The notes: generated by a model from the letters alone, not told the origin. DNA of 64,000 bases from Lentilactobacillus buchneri (GCF_018314255.1 NZ_CP073066.1:1364001-1428000); one strand, 5' to 3'; positions 16,346 through 25,999 are shown, numbered from the stretch's first letter. Numbers and translations are program-made.

Positions 16346-17110
16346 CTAATCTTTTCCCACGTCCAAAGCTTGATGCTTCAGGTGAGGGAAGACCTTAGTA
16401 TCCGCGATCCCGGTAATTCCGCCTTGGAATAAGAACGCAAAGATGGTTCCGATTCCCAAGTTGGTGAATTGACGAGTGATTGCGAAGGCCAAGATTGCCA
16501 TCAGTGTTGGTGGAATGTATGATGCCCACATCGCTGTGTTGGCATTTCCTTTGAAATACTTGAAACGCAGAATCTGCATCAAGTCATCGGCGGGGTGCAG
16601 TACCAGGTTGACCCGCTGATAAATGGAGATGGCAGTTCCGATCATTGCGACACCCAAGAAGTTCAAGAGGATATAAAATCCAATCATGAATGGCGTCTTG
16701 GCTGGTGGAAAACCACCAAACAATGCCGGGTACTTACCAAGGAAGAAGTCTTCGAATACTTGAATCAACGCTGAGAAGGGAACCATGAAGATCAGATTTC
16801 CAAGTGCGCGCCGCCAATCCCAGTGTCCAACCAGGATGGCATTTAAAATTGTGATCACGACCCCAAGAATTAAGAATGTCCAAAATAGATTCCAGCCAAA
16901 CGCAACTGCCAGGTTGGCTTCAGCGGCGGTCCAATAAGCCGATCCCAAGTAGGAAGGGTGGATTTGGGCGCTGGTAACCAAGGTAAGCACGTTTCCGGCG
17001 GAGTTAATCACCAAAGAAATGATGAAAAACGTAATGGATTTAGACATCGAGATCGTCCGGCCATTTAGAACTTGGCTGGCGGTTTCCTCATTATTTTTCA
17101 AACTAGTCAC
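16346..17110 (-). CDS. Integral membrane protein, possible YczE/YitT-like
   Basis: This is a 254-residue protein with about five or six hydrophobic segments and no signal peptide or ATPase domain. The segment LHPADDLMQILRFK recalls the YczE/YyaS/YitT group, but I am not certain of the family. It starts at GTG 17110, eight bases inside the end of the mannitol dehydrogenase gene, so it is translationally coupled to it. That suggests a role in fructose or mannitol metabolism, perhaps transport of one of them. Function remains unassigned. Confidence 0.7.
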   Translation of the reverse strand: MTSLKNNEETASQVLNGRTISMSKSITFFIISLVINSAGNVLTLVTSAQIHPSYLGSAYWTAAEANLAVAFGWNLFWTFLILGVVITILNAILVGHWDWRRALGNLIFMVPFSALIQVFEDFFLGKYPALFGGFPPAKTPFMIGFYILLNFLGVAMIGTAISIYQRVNLVLHPADDLMQILRFKYFKGNANTAMWASYIPPTLMAILAFAITRQFTNLGIGTIFAFLFQGGITGIADTKVFPHLKHQALDVGKD

Positions 17111-18104
17111 CTACTTTAACAACTGCCTTTGAAACGCCTTTAGTCTTTCCTTGCAAGAATGGTTCAACTTCGTCCAAGTCGAAGACGTTGCTGATGATGG
17201 CATCAACGTTCAAGTCACCGCTTTGGAGAAGGGCGATTGAGTCTTCGAATGCGTTAGGGTTGATGAATGAACCTTGAACAGTTAATTGCTTTTGGTAAAT
17301 TTCGTAAGTGTTCATTTCGAAATGAGCATCTGGCTTACCAACACCAAACATCAATACTTGAGCACCCTTACGAGTAGCTTCAACAGCTTGTTGTTGAGTT
17401 TGTGGTAATCCAACGGCTTCAATAACAACGTCGTAATCTGAAGGAATCTGGTCACGAGTGGTGTTGTAAGTGTTGGTAACACCTAATTTTTCACGGTTCA
17501 AATCCAATTTTTCGTCGATAATTCCGGCCAAGTCAACTTGGTGGACACCATAAGACTGAAGAATTTGAGCGAATAATTGACCCATGAAGCCATCACCGAT
17601 AACCAAAGCTTTTTGGTATGGTGTTAACTTAAGCAAGTCGATACCATGAACGGCACATGAGATGGGTTCGATAACGGCTGCATCTTTCAATGAAACGTTA
17701 TCAGGAATAGGGTAAACGTTTGTGGCAGGAGCAGTAAAGGATTCTTCAAGGCCACCATTACGAGTTACACCAACGGCTGAGAGGTTGTCACAAAGTTCTG
17801 GACGACCAGTGTGGCAGTAGAAACATTTGCCACAATAGATGTTAGGGTCAACAGTTACTCGATCGCCAACTTTGAAGCCGTCAACATCTGAGCCAACTTC
17901 TGAAATGACACCTGAGTTTTCATGACCAAAGACGATTGGAGGAACAGCATCTGCTGAACCTGGAAGGCCGTTATAAAGGGCGTGGTCGGTTCCACAAACA
18001 CCAGCATAAGCAGTGTCAACACGAACTTCGTTAGGCTTTACTTCTGGCTTGTCAATGTCTTGAATTTCCATGTGTTGTTTTCCAGTAAATACGAGTGCTT
18101 TCAT
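17103..18104 (-). CDS. mdh: Mannitol 2-dehydrogenase (zinc MDR family)
   Basis: This enzyme reduces fructose to mannitol with NAD(P)H, which lets heterofermentative lactobacilli reoxidise cofactor using fructose as electron acceptor. The 333 residues closely follow the known lactobacillar mannitol dehydrogenases from memory (AYAGVCGTDHALYNGLPGSA near residue 32, VTVDPNIYCGKC). Catalytic zinc ligands are in GVCGTD and GHENSG. The structural zinc is held by four Cys in YCGKCFYCHTGRPELC. The Rossmann motif is VIGDGFMGQL. AAAGGAG precedes the ATG. It lies downstream of the fructokinase gene, with a LacI/CcpA-type palindrome in between. Confidence 0.88.
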   Translation of the reverse strand: MKALVFTGKQHMEIQDIDKPEVKPNEVRVDTAYAGVCGTDHALYNGLPGSADAVPPIVFGHENSGVISEVGSDVDGFKVGDRVTVDPNIYCGKCFYCHTGRPELCDNLSAVGVTRNGGLEESFTAPATNVYPIPDNVSLKDAAVIEPISCAVHGIDLLKLTPYQKALVIGDGFMGQLFAQILQSYGVHQVDLAGIIDEKLDLNREKLGVTNTYNTTRDQIPSDYDVVIEAVGLPQTQQQAVEATRKGAQVLMFGVGKPDAHFEMNTYEIYQKQLTVQGSFINPNAFEDSIALLQSGDLNVDAIISNVFDLDEVEPFLQGKTKGVSKAVVKVGD

Positions 18105-18136
18105 AATATAAAAAATCTCCTTTTAAAATTCATTCG

Positions 18137-18156
18137 TTCCGCAAACGTTTGTGGAA
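18137..18156. promoter_or_regulatory. LacI/CcpA-type operator between scrK and mdh
   Basis: TTCCGCAAACGTTTGTGGAA is a near-perfect palindrome around CAAACGTTTG, the core of cre and LacI-family operators. It lies 33 bases ahead of the mdh start. It could also act as a weak hairpin at the end of scrK. Confidence 0.65.
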
Positions 18157-18176
18157 CTTCCCAAAAAAATAAGTTG

Positions 18177-19052
18177 TTACTTGTTGTATTCTTTCAAAGC
18201 TAAAGCAAAATCCCCGACGGTTGCTGAACCATTATCCTTGACCAATGGCATCACGATGTATTTATCGAGATCGCCAACGTCAACGTAGTTATTCATCAAC
18301 TCATTAAACTGCTCGCGAACCTTCTTCAAGAATTCTTCGCTGACAACGCCACCGCCAAAGACAATCTTGGCTGGACGCATCATCAAAGTGACTTGAATTG
18401 CGGCTTGGGCTACGTAGAATGCCATGATATCCCATGTGTGGTCTGAAAGTGGAACATCTTGGCCTTTCTTACCGGTTCTTGGTTCGAACGTTGGTCCGGA
18501 AACCAAGCCTTCCAAACAATCGCCATGGTAAGGACAGATCCCCTTGAAATTCAGGTCGTCTGGATGACGTTTCAATCGAACATGTCCCATTTCAGGATGT
18601 CCGATGTCGCCAACGAAGTTACCGTTGATAATTGCACCAGCACCAACCCCGGTACCAATCGTGTAATAGACCAGCGAATTGATCTTTTCGTTGAACAGCG
18701 TTGCCATGACGTATTCGCCATAAGCGGACCCGTTAACATCGGTTGTCCAACTAATCGGGATATCAAAATCTTCTTTAATTCGACCTACAAAATCCGTATT
18801 GGCCCAGCCTTTTTTCGGGGTATTTGTAATGTACCCATACTTAGGCGAGTTCTTACGGAGCTCAATTGGTCCAAAGGAAGAAATTGAGATTGCCTTGAGA
18901 TCCTTGAACTGCTTGAAATAATCAACAGTCTTTTGCAAGGTCTCTTTTGGCGTAGTCGTTGGAAATTGTGTCCGATCCAAGATGCGATAATCTTCGTTAC
19001 CAACAGCACATACAAACTTTGTACCACCGGCTTCAACACTACCTAACAACAT
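18177..19052 (-). CDS. scrK: Fructokinase (ROK family)
   Basis: ScrK phosphorylates fructose to fructose-6-phosphate in the cytosol. The N-terminal nucleotide-binding motif GSVEAGGTKFVCAVG, the TIGTGVGAGAIINGNFVG phosphate loop and the zinc motif (His and three Cys/His within GHVRLKRHPDDL...CPYHGDC) are those of ROK fructokinases. The 291 residues are full length. It is divergent from malT and shares a 414-base control region with it. Mannitol dehydrogenase and pgi lie downstream on the same strand. The cell can therefore either phosphorylate fructose or reduce it. Confidence 0.92.
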   Translation of the reverse strand: MLLGSVEAGGTKFVCAVGNEDYRILDRTQFPTTTPKETLQKTVDYFKQFKDLKAISISSFGPIELRKNSPKYGYITNTPKKGWANTDFVGRIKEDFDIPISWTTDVNGSAYGEYVMATLFNEKINSLVYYTIGTGVGAGAIINGNFVGDIGHPEMGHVRLKRHPDDLNFKGICPYHGDCLEGLVSGPTFEPRTGKKGQDVPLSDHTWDIMAFYVAQAAIQVTLMMRPAKIVFGGGVVSEEFLKKVREQFNELMNNYVDVGDLDKYIVMPLVKDNGSATVGDFALALKEYNK

Positions 19053-19375
19053 GTAAATCTCACCACCTTATGAAATTGTGTCCATCAAGTTACTTGTGAA
19101 TGCTTGTTCAATATAAAACATTTTTGATTGAAGTGCAATGAAAGGTTAGCACAGTTTTACACGTCTTATTTTCATATTACACATGAGGTCTAGACCACAG
19201 CCGTTATATATCAGTGAAAAAAGTCAAAAAACTTTTTTTCTCTCATAAATACAAATCTAAAAGTAGTAGGTATCAAAATGCCACAAGAAATTTTTATGAG
19301 ATTGACATCTCGCCAAAGTAACCGGTACCAGTCTATTTTCGCCGATCCGATTTTAAAAATGCTCAATTAATTTCA
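19053..19375. other. Divergent control region scrK/malT, upper part
   Basis: This AT-rich stretch holds no open frame. Apart from A/T runs and a small A-run/T-run hairpin around 19218-19232 I see no clear site. The recognisable operator and promoter lie just to its right. Confidence 0.4.
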
Positions 19376-19432
19376 TGCAACCGTTTGCAACATTGATTAA
19401 AACGTGCAATAATACAAAATGTAAACGCTATT
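19376..19432 (+). promoter_or_regulatory. malT promoter with two LacI/CcpA-type sites
   Basis: TGCAACCGTTTGCA (19376-19389) is a LacI-type palindrome that overlaps the -35 TTGCAA (19385-19390). AATAAT (19408-19413) is the -10 after 17 bases. A second cre-like site, TGTAAACGCTATT (19420-19432), falls at the transcription start. This layout suggests repression both by a specific LacI regulator and by CcpA. Confidence 0.65.
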
Positions 19433-19466
19433 ATTAATATGATATTTTGAATTGGAGGAATATGAA

Positions 19467-20825
19467 ATGGATGAACAAAGTAGCGCAGCTGCAACCAAGA
19501 AGTCTGGTTTGCCTAAACTTCCTGCCAGTACCATTTGGATGATTAACTTTGGCTTCTTGGGTGTGCAGATTGCCTTTACCCTGCAGAGCTCACAGATGAG
19601 CCGGATCTTCCAAACGATTGGGGCAGATCCCAACAAGTTGGGTTGGTTCTTTATTTTGCCACCACTTGCCGGTTTAATCGTTCAACCGATTATTGGTTAT
19701 TATTCAGATCGAACCTGGGCACCTAAGCTTGGCGGCCGCCGCCTGCCTTACCTGGCTCTGGGAACGTTAATTGCCATCATCGTCATGTGTCTGTTGCCTA
19801 ACTCGGGGAGTTTTGGTTTCGGGTACGCATCGATTACGGCCTTGGTATTTGGGGCGGTAACCGTTGCCCTGTTGGATGTTTCGTCTAACATCGCCATGCA
19901 GCCATTTAAGATGATGGTCGGCGATATGGTCAATGATGACCAAAAGAGTTACGCATACGGGATTCAAAGTTTCTTGTCAAACGGTGGTGCGGTGATCGCA
20001 GCTATTTTCCCGTTCATCTTTACCGCATTTGGTGTTGCCAACACGGCTGAAAAGGGTGTCGTTCCCCAATCAGTTGTCATTTCCTTCTATGTTGGTGCCG
20101 CAATTCTGTTACTGACAAGTTTGCTGACGATTTTCAAGGTTCATGAATATGATCCTAAGACTTACGCCAAATATCACGGAATTACTGAAGAAGCCAACAC
20201 AACCGGTGGTAACTGGTGGTCATTGCTGAAAAAGGCCCCTAAAGTCTTTTGGACTGTTACCTTAGTTCAATTCTTCTGCTGGATTGCCTTTCAATACCTC
20301 TGGACCTACTCAGCCGGTGCGATTGCCAGCAACGTTTGGAACACCACTAATGCCGCTTCCGCAGGCTACCAAGCTGCCGGTAACTGGTACGGTGTCTTAG
20401 CTGCCGTTCAATCAATCGCTGCGGTTATCTGGTCATATGTCTTGGCCAAAATGCCAAACAATCACCACAAGTTGGGCTACTCAATCAGTTTGGCCCTTGG
20501 TGCAGTTGGATTTATCTCCGTATTCTTCATTCACACTCAATACATTTTGATTCTGTCATTCATCTTAGTTGGAATGGCTTGGGCATCGATGAATACCTAC
20601 CCATTAACCATGGTTACCAACGCCTTGTCTGGTGAACATATGGGGACTTATCTTGGATTATTCAACGGTTCAATCTGCCTGCCACAAATTGTTGCCTCAC
20701 TTGCCAGCTTCGGCTTATTCCCATTATTGGGTAACGCACAGCCTAACATGTTCCTGTTAGCCGGGATCATCATGGCCCTCGGTGCAGCCTCAGTTGGATT
20801 CATTAAAGAAACTTACAAAGCTTAG
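19467..20825 (+). CDS. malT: Maltose:proton symporter (SLC45-like MFS)
   Basis: This is an integral membrane sugar symporter with about 12 hydrophobic segments. The pattern GFLGVQIAFTLQSSQMSRIF in helix 1, GYYSDRTWAPKLGGRRLPYL in the 2-3 loop and NTYPLTMVTNAL in helix 10 is typical of the MalT/sucrose-transporter-like family of lactobacilli. GGAGG eight bases before ATG 19467 fixes the start; the TTG at 19452 is upstream of that site. It is followed after 15 bases by maltose phosphorylase, so maltose is the likely substrate. Control is by the operators just upstream. Confidence 0.9.
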   Translation: MDEQSSAAATKKSGLPKLPASTIWMINFGFLGVQIAFTLQSSQMSRIFQTIGADPNKLGWFFILPPLAGLIVQPIIGYYSDRTWAPKLGGRRLPYLALGTLIAIIVMCLLPNSGSFGFGYASITALVFGAVTVALLDVSSNIAMQPFKMMVGDMVNDDQKSYAYGIQSFLSNGGAVIAAIFPFIFTAFGVANTAEKGVVPQSVVISFYVGAAILLLTSLLTIFKVHEYDPKTYAKYHGITEEANTTGGNWWSLLKKAPKVFWTVTLVQFFCWIAFQYLWTYSAGAIASNVWNTTNAASAGYQAAGNWYGVLAAVQSIAAVIWSYVLAKMPNNHHKLGYSISLALGAVGFISVFFIHTQYILILSFILVGMAWASMNTYPLTMVTNALSGEHMGTYLGLFNGSICLPQIVASLASFGLFPLLGNAQPNMFLLAGIIMALGAASVGFIKETYKA

Positions 20826-20840
20826 AAAGGACGTTAACTT

Positions 20841-23099
20841 ATGAAAAGAACTTTTGAAGTCGCTCCTTGGAATATTGTGACCCACGACTTTGACCCGGAA
20901 GACAAACGACTCCAGGAATCCATGACCAGCTTGGGAAATGGATACATGGGGATGCGTGGCTTCTTCGAAGAAGATTACAGCGGTGACACTCTCAACGGGA
21001 TTTACCTCGGTGGTGTCTGGTATCCGGACAAGACCCGGGTTGGCTGGTGGAAGAACGGTTATCCTGATTACTTCGGCAAAGTTGTCAACGCCGTCAATTT
21101 CATTAAAATGCACGTTAAGATTAATGGTGAAGTCATTGACTTGGCGAAAGATCAGTTTAGCGATTTCGAACTCAATCTCGATATGAAAAAGGCTCTGTTA
21201 ACCCGCTCATTTACGGTGACCAAAGGTGATGCCAAAGTGGCAGTCAAATTTGAACGTTTCTTGAGTGTTGCCCAGCAGGAACTGTCCGTTCAGCGGGTGA
21301 CTGTTCAAAATGTTGGCTCAACTAAAGTGGACCTCGTGATCGATTCAGCGATCGATGGCGACGTTAAGAACGAGGATGCCAACTACGACGAACGTTTTTG
21401 GGAAGTGCTCTCAACTGAGCAGGGAACTGATTCGGGCAACGTCTTAGCCGAAACGACCCCTAATCCATTTGGGACGCCGCGGTTCACTTCAGGAATGGAA
21501 ATGCGCAACGTCACTGACTTGACTGCTGAAAAAGTGGCTCAACCTGGTGAAAAAGAAGTGGTCAACGAATTCTCCGGTGCTTTAGCGCCCAACGAATCCG
21601 CTCAACTTGAAAAACGCGTCATCGTTGTGACCTCACGGGATTACGACACTCAAGCCGCTTTAACCGATGCCATGCATCAATTAAGTGACCAAGTTGCCGG
21701 CCAATCATACGATGATTTGCTCGCTGCTCACGAGCAGGTCTGGGCCGACCGCTGGAACAAATCCGATATCGTCATTGATGGTGATACCGAAGCCCAGCAA
21801 GGAATTCGGTTCAACTTATTCCAACTGTTCTCAACCTATTATGGCGAAGATTCACGCTTGAACATCGGCCCGAAAGGCTTCACTGGTGAGAAGTACGGTG
21901 GTGCGACCTACTGGGATACCGAGGCTTTCGCAGTGCCCGTCTACTTGGGCATTACCGATCCCAAAGTAACCCGCAACCTCTTGATGTATCGTTACAAGCA
22001 ATTGGACGGTGCGTACCATAACGCCAAGCAACAGGGGTTGAAGGGCGCCTTGTTCCCAATGGTGACTTTCGATGGGATCGAGTGTCATAACGAATGGGAA
22101 ATTACTTTTGAAGAAATTCACCGAAATGGTGATATCGCCTTTGCCATCTATAATTACACCCGCTACACTGGCGATACGTCGTATGTTCTCCATGAAGGCT
22201 CAAAAGTTTTGACCGAGATTTCTCGTTTCTGGGCCGATCGGGTTCACTACAGTCAACGGAACCAGAATTACATGATTCATGGTGTGACTGGCCCCGACGA
22301 GTATGAGAACAACGTTGACAACAACTGGTATACCAATCTGTTGGCTCAGTGGACGTTAAAATACACCTTGGAAATTCTCAAGGAAGTTTCTCCCGAACAA
22401 GCCAAACAATTAAATGTCAGTGAAGATGAAAAGAAACATTGGCAAGACATTGTCGACAATATGTATCTGCCTTATGACAAGGATCTCAACATCTTTGTTC
22501 AACACGACGGCTTCCTCGACAAGGACCTCAAGCCGGTTTCAGAAATTCCCGCAGATCAATTACCATTGAACCAGAACTGGTCATGGGACAAGATTTTGCG
22601 TTCACCTTACATCAAGCAGGGTGACGTGCTTCAAGGAATCTGGGACTTCGTTGATGATTTCACACCAGAACAGAAGAAGTCCAACTTTGACTTCTATGAA
22701 CAATACACGGTTCATGAGTCAAGTCTGTCACCTGCGATTTATTCTGTATTGGCAGCCGATCTTCACTATGAAGACAAAGCGGTTGAACTTTACGAACGAA
22801 CTGCCCGGCTGGATTTGGACAACTACAATAACGATACCGTTGACGGCCTGCACATTACGGCCATGACCGGTGGCTGGATTGCCGTTGTCCAAGGCTTTGC
22901 CGGCATGCGTGTTCGCGATGGCAAGTTGCATTATGCACCATTCCTGCCGAAGAAATGGTCACACTACTCATTTAGACAAGTCTTCCGTGATCGTTTAATT
23001 GAAGTCGACGTTGATCAGGATGGTTCCCACTTCAAGTTAATTGATGGCGAGCCGATTACGATTGATGTCGCCGGTAAGGCGGTTGAATTGACAAAATAA
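20841..23099 (+). CDS. mapA: Maltose phosphorylase (GH65)
   Basis: MapA splits maltose with phosphate into glucose and beta-glucose-1-phosphate. The 752 residues span the N-terminal beta-sandwich, helical linker, (alpha/alpha)6 barrel and C-terminal sheet of GH65 enzymes. The general acid is Glu487 in GVTGPDEYENNVD, the same position as known for the Lactobacillus brevis enzyme. NGYMGMRGFFEE near the N-terminus is also characteristic. A weak AAAGGACG precedes the ATG. The expected partner, beta-phosphoglucomutase, does not follow; a terminator does, so the phosphomutase must be elsewhere. Confidence 0.95.
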   Translation: MKRTFEVAPWNIVTHDFDPEDKRLQESMTSLGNGYMGMRGFFEEDYSGDTLNGIYLGGVWYPDKTRVGWWKNGYPDYFGKVVNAVNFIKMHVKINGEVIDLAKDQFSDFELNLDMKKALLTRSFTVTKGDAKVAVKFERFLSVAQQELSVQRVTVQNVGSTKVDLVIDSAIDGDVKNEDANYDERFWEVLSTEQGTDSGNVLAETTPNPFGTPRFTSGMEMRNVTDLTAEKVAQPGEKEVVNEFSGALAPNESAQLEKRVIVVTSRDYDTQAALTDAMHQLSDQVAGQSYDDLLAAHEQVWADRWNKSDIVIDGDTEAQQGIRFNLFQLFSTYYGEDSRLNIGPKGFTGEKYGGATYWDTEAFAVPVYLGITDPKVTRNLLMYRYKQLDGAYHNAKQQGLKGALFPMVTFDGIECHNEWEITFEEIHRNGDIAFAIYNYTRYTGDTSYVLHEGSKVLTEISRFWADRVHYSQRNQNYMIHGVTGPDEYENNVDNNWYTNLLAQWTLKYTLEILKEVSPEQAKQLNVSEDEKKHWQDIVDNMYLPYDKDLNIFVQHDGFLDKDLKPVSEIPADQLPLNQNWSWDKILRSPYIKQGDVLQGIWDFVDDFTPEQKKSNFDFYEQYTVHESSLSPAIYSVLAADLHYEDKAVELYERTARLDLDNYNNDTVDGLHITAMTGGWIAVVQGFAGMRVRDGKLHYAPFLPKKWSHYSFRQVFRDRLIEVDVDQDGSHFKLIDGEPITIDVAGKAVELTK

Positions 23100-23140
23100 T
23101 CAGGAAATCAATCTGTGTTGATTTCATCGTTTAACTTAAT

Positions 23141-23179
23141 GAACCGGGTATTCCTATCGTTGGAATGCCCGGTTCTTTT
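23141..23179 (+). terminator. Terminator of malT-mapA
   Basis: GAACCGGGTATTCC pairs with GGAATGCCCGGTTC (one mismatch) and is followed by TTTT. Confidence 0.85.
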
Positions 23180-23284
23180 ATGTTCAATGTTCACCGTCCA
23201 AATGGTTGACCGACTCTCTCAGCCGGCCGATAATTAATTCGAAACAATCGAAAATAGTGAAGCAAAATCATTGGAGGTTTTAAC

Positions 23285-23935
23285 ATGACATTAAAAGTTG
23301 GTATCATCGGTGCCACTGGCATGGCCGGTAGTGCGATTACCCAAGAAGCAGTCAACCGCGGGTTTGAGGTAACGGGATTTGTTCGCAACGCTGAGAAGGC
23401 AAAGGACCTGCTGCCAGACGCAGTCAAGCTGGTTGTCAAAGATGCCTTTGACATTCAACGGGTGGATGTCCAAGATTTGGACGTCTTGGTAGACGCCTAC
23501 GCCACGCACGACATGAGCCATGCATACCGACACGTTGATTTGGCCGCTCGACTGATCGAATTTGCCAAGGACACTGACAAGCCGCGGCTGTTCTTTATTT
23601 TGGGGGCCGGCAGTTTGGAAACCGGAAATGGTCATCGATTTGTGGAAAAGTTGGAGAAACTGCCTAATAGTGAATCATTCATTGAGATTCCCCGTCAGCA
23701 GTTCAAAGAGTATCAGCTGCTCACCAATACCAGCAATGTCAATTGGGTGGCGGTTTCGCCAAGTGCCACTTTTAAACCTGGGGATGCAACGGCCTACGAA
23801 CTTGGTCAAAATGATCTGCTGACCAACGCTGAAGGCAAGTCGGAAATTACTGCCGGCACAATGGCCAAAGTGATTAATGATGAGATTGAGCATCCGGCTC
23901 ATCATAATGAACGGTTCACGGCGGTAGATAAGTAA
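23285..23935 (+). CDS. NAD(P)-binding Rossmann oxidoreductase (YwnB-like)
   Basis: This 216-residue atypical short-chain dehydrogenase or NAD(P)H-binding protein opens with GIIGATGMAGSAITQEA, the glycine-rich dinucleotide loop (GATGxxG). A conserved FILGAGSLE strand lies near residue 104. It lacks the classical YxxxK catalytic pair, as is usual for the NmrA/YwnB/YhfK-like group. The substrate is unknown. GGAGG eight bases before the ATG supports the start. It appears monocistronic between the mapA terminator and the membrane protein gene. Confidence 0.8.
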   Translation: MTLKVGIIGATGMAGSAITQEAVNRGFEVTGFVRNAEKAKDLLPDAVKLVVKDAFDIQRVDVQDLDVLVDAYATHDMSHAYRHVDLAARLIEFAKDTDKPRLFFILGAGSLETGNGHRFVEKLEKLPNSESFIEIPRQQFKEYQLLTNTSNVNWVAVSPSATFKPGDATAYELGQNDLLTNAEGKSEITAGTMAKVINDEIEHPAHHNERFTAVDK

Positions 23936-24041
23936 CCCGATTTTCCAATTTGGCCTGGGCGAATTTGGATTCTTCAACCCGCGCTTTTGTTTTGGTGTAT
24001 CATCAAATTGTTGGCAAAACAGAAGATGGGGTGGGGGAACG

Positions 24042-25646
24042 ATGATGATCAAACAGTCCAAGCTGATTAAAGCGGCTTATTTCAGTATCACCATTTTGGC
24101 AGTTATTTGCGTTGTTTGGCTAATGGCTGGAACAGTCACTGGTTATTTTCGGGCAAGCTATAAGACCTTTACACCTAGTGTTAACGGTCTTACTGTCAGT
24201 GTTATTGTGAGTATGATTGCGGCCGTTTTGTTGTGGTACATTGGCAAGTGGTTTGCCGGCAGATTTACCGGATGGTTTGTGGCTTTTATCAGCATCATGG
24301 CGATTCCAAAACTGATTCTGGTATTTGCCTTCAAACTTAATCCAATATCTGATATGTATAGTTACAATGCTTTAGGTGGGTCCGCCGCTAATCAGGATTC
24401 TTGGGCGTGGATGTATCATGTTGGCGTCCTGGACTTGGACAGTATTTTTCCACATGTCTTGCACATTGCCAATTTGTATAACGTGCTGTTTAGAATTTCG
24501 ATCAATTCGCCAAAGGTCGTTCAGGTATTCAATATCGCCTGTAGTGTATTGACGACTTTTTTGATTTTAGCGATTGTCACGTATTTCTTTAATCGGACAA
24601 TCGGGATGTTTGCCGCTCTGACGTTCTTTTTCCTGCCAACCTGGTATCTTTACACAACATTGATTGGTGCTGAACCTGCGTGGTTGCTCGCACTGTTCTT
24701 GAGTATGTATTTTCTGATCAAATTGTTGGCATATCGGTCGTTAAAGGATTGGCATCCTTGGGTCACAATCGGATTGATTATTGTCCTGTTGTTTTTCGCT
24801 CAATCCATTCGACCATTATCGATGGTTTTTGTCATTGGGTATGTTTGCTTTGTGTGGTTCAGGTTAAGTGAACAGACCACCAAAGAAAATAGAGCTGACT
24901 TTTGGGTTCCACGAATCGGCATCCTCGCCGTCATGTTGGGGTTCTTTGCTTTAAATCAACTCCAGCCAAGAATTGATCGCTTCTATTTTGGGGTGCCGAT
25001 TGCAGATGCCAAAATTGGTGAACAATACACGCTGGCGACGGGAACCAACCCCAAGACTGGCGGCGTTTACAATTACAACATGATTCTAAAACTTGAAAAA
25101 TATAATCATAATCAGAAGCTCACAAATGAACAGCGGTTTGCTGGATTTGAAAAGGTCCTTTCAAAACAATTAAAGGCTAATGTCGCTGGTATCAAAGCCC
25201 ATGGCACTTGGAAACATTTCTTCTATGACAAAAACGAAACCCTGATGAAGCCGGACTATGGACCTGTCTTGTTTTACTCAAATACCAGGAAAAAGACTGA
25301 TCAATTTCAAGTGATGCCACGTCACATGATTAACGGCCTGACAAATCTGGTCACCGGAAACCAAGTGGTCATGTTATTGCTGGTTATCATTGGGTTGCTG
25401 GCGCAATTTGTTGCTTATCGGATTGACTCCAAAGTTAATCGTGAACGTAACGGCGTCCTATTGAGTGACACCATCATGATTGGATTGACCATTATTTTTC
25501 TGCTGGTGGAGGTGCAAAGCCGATATCAGATTGCATTTTATGTTCCATGGACCATTTTAAGTGGTCTGGGAATGGGACATCTGATGCCGACTTTTCAAGT
25601 TAAAAATGACAGTGGCTCGAAAAATGATCAGCATGAAAGATCATGA
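24042..25646 (+). CDS. Polytopic membrane protein, probable GT-C type glycosyltransferase
   Basis: The 534 residues contain about ten or more hydrophobic segments. The first extracytoplasmic loop carries Asp in NPISDMYSYNALGG, the type of acidic residue GT-C glycosyltransferases (PMT/ArnT-like) use with polyprenyl-phosphate sugars. A large outside loop (about residues 300-440) follows the middle helices. It would act on the outer face of the membrane to modify cell-wall polymer or protein. The acceptor is unknown. GGGG-rich sequence before tandem ATGs at 24042/24045 leaves the exact start open by one codon. A surface protein and a GT2 gene lie downstream, but a terminator separates them. Confidence 0.65.
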   Translation: MMIKQSKLIKAAYFSITILAVICVVWLMAGTVTGYFRASYKTFTPSVNGLTVSVIVSMIAAVLLWYIGKWFAGRFTGWFVAFISIMAIPKLILVFAFKLNPISDMYSYNALGGSAANQDSWAWMYHVGVLDLDSIFPHVLHIANLYNVLFRISINSPKVVQVFNIACSVLTTFLILAIVTYFFNRTIGMFAALTFFFLPTWYLYTTLIGAEPAWLLALFLSMYFLIKLLAYRSLKDWHPWVTIGLIIVLLFFAQSIRPLSMVFVIGYVCFVWFRLSEQTTKENRADFWVPRIGILAVMLGFFALNQLQPRIDRFYFGVPIADAKIGEQYTLATGTNPKTGGVYNYNMILKLEKYNHNQKLTNEQRFAGFEKVLSKQLKANVAGIKAHGTWKHFFYDKNETLMKPDYGPVLFYSNTRKKTDQFQVMPRHMINGLTNLVTGNQVVMLLLVIIGLLAQFVAYRIDSKVNRERNGVLLSDTIMIGLTIIFLLVEVQSRYQIAFYVPWTILSGLGMGHLMPTFQVKNDSGSKNDQHERS

Positions 25647-25699
25647 GTTGTGTTGTCAATCCTAAACACATGAATATAGTAAAATAAACAAAATGTAAT

Positions 25700-25737
25700 A
25701 AAGGACCAACTTTCCACTAGAAAAGTTGGTCCTTTTT
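25700..25737 (+). terminator. Terminator of the GT-C-like gene
   Basis: AAAGGACCAACTTT pairs with AAAGTTGGTCCTTT, followed by a T run. A perfect stem. Confidence 0.9.
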
Positions 25738-25999
25738 AGTCACTTACTAAAATTATGAGGATATACATAACTAATTGAATATATCGAAAAATTGTGACAT
25801 TTTACTGAGAAATTAATTTCATTTCTCAAAATACCTTGTCACGATACGATTCTAGCGTTACGATTTAACTATACCGCAGTTACACAAGGGGAAATATGCC
25901 GATAACGTACTGGGAATACGCGGGTTGCGAGGCATTATTAATGTGTAATGACGGTGCAATACCGACTTAATCGGAAAATTTCATATTTAGGGGGAATAT
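25738..25999. other. Gene-free leader of the surface-protein gene
   Basis: There is no open frame. It contains a small hairpin GAGAAAT/ATTTCTC (about 25807-25827) and an AT-rich run. The surface-protein ATG follows TTTAGGGGGAA at 25987-25997. I see no confident promoter or riboswitch. Confidence 0.4.

Noticed and set aside
18137..18156. Factor-independent terminator for scrK
   Set aside because: The hairpin lacks a T run directly after it on the minus strand, and its core is a typical LacI/cre operator. The operator reading is preferred.
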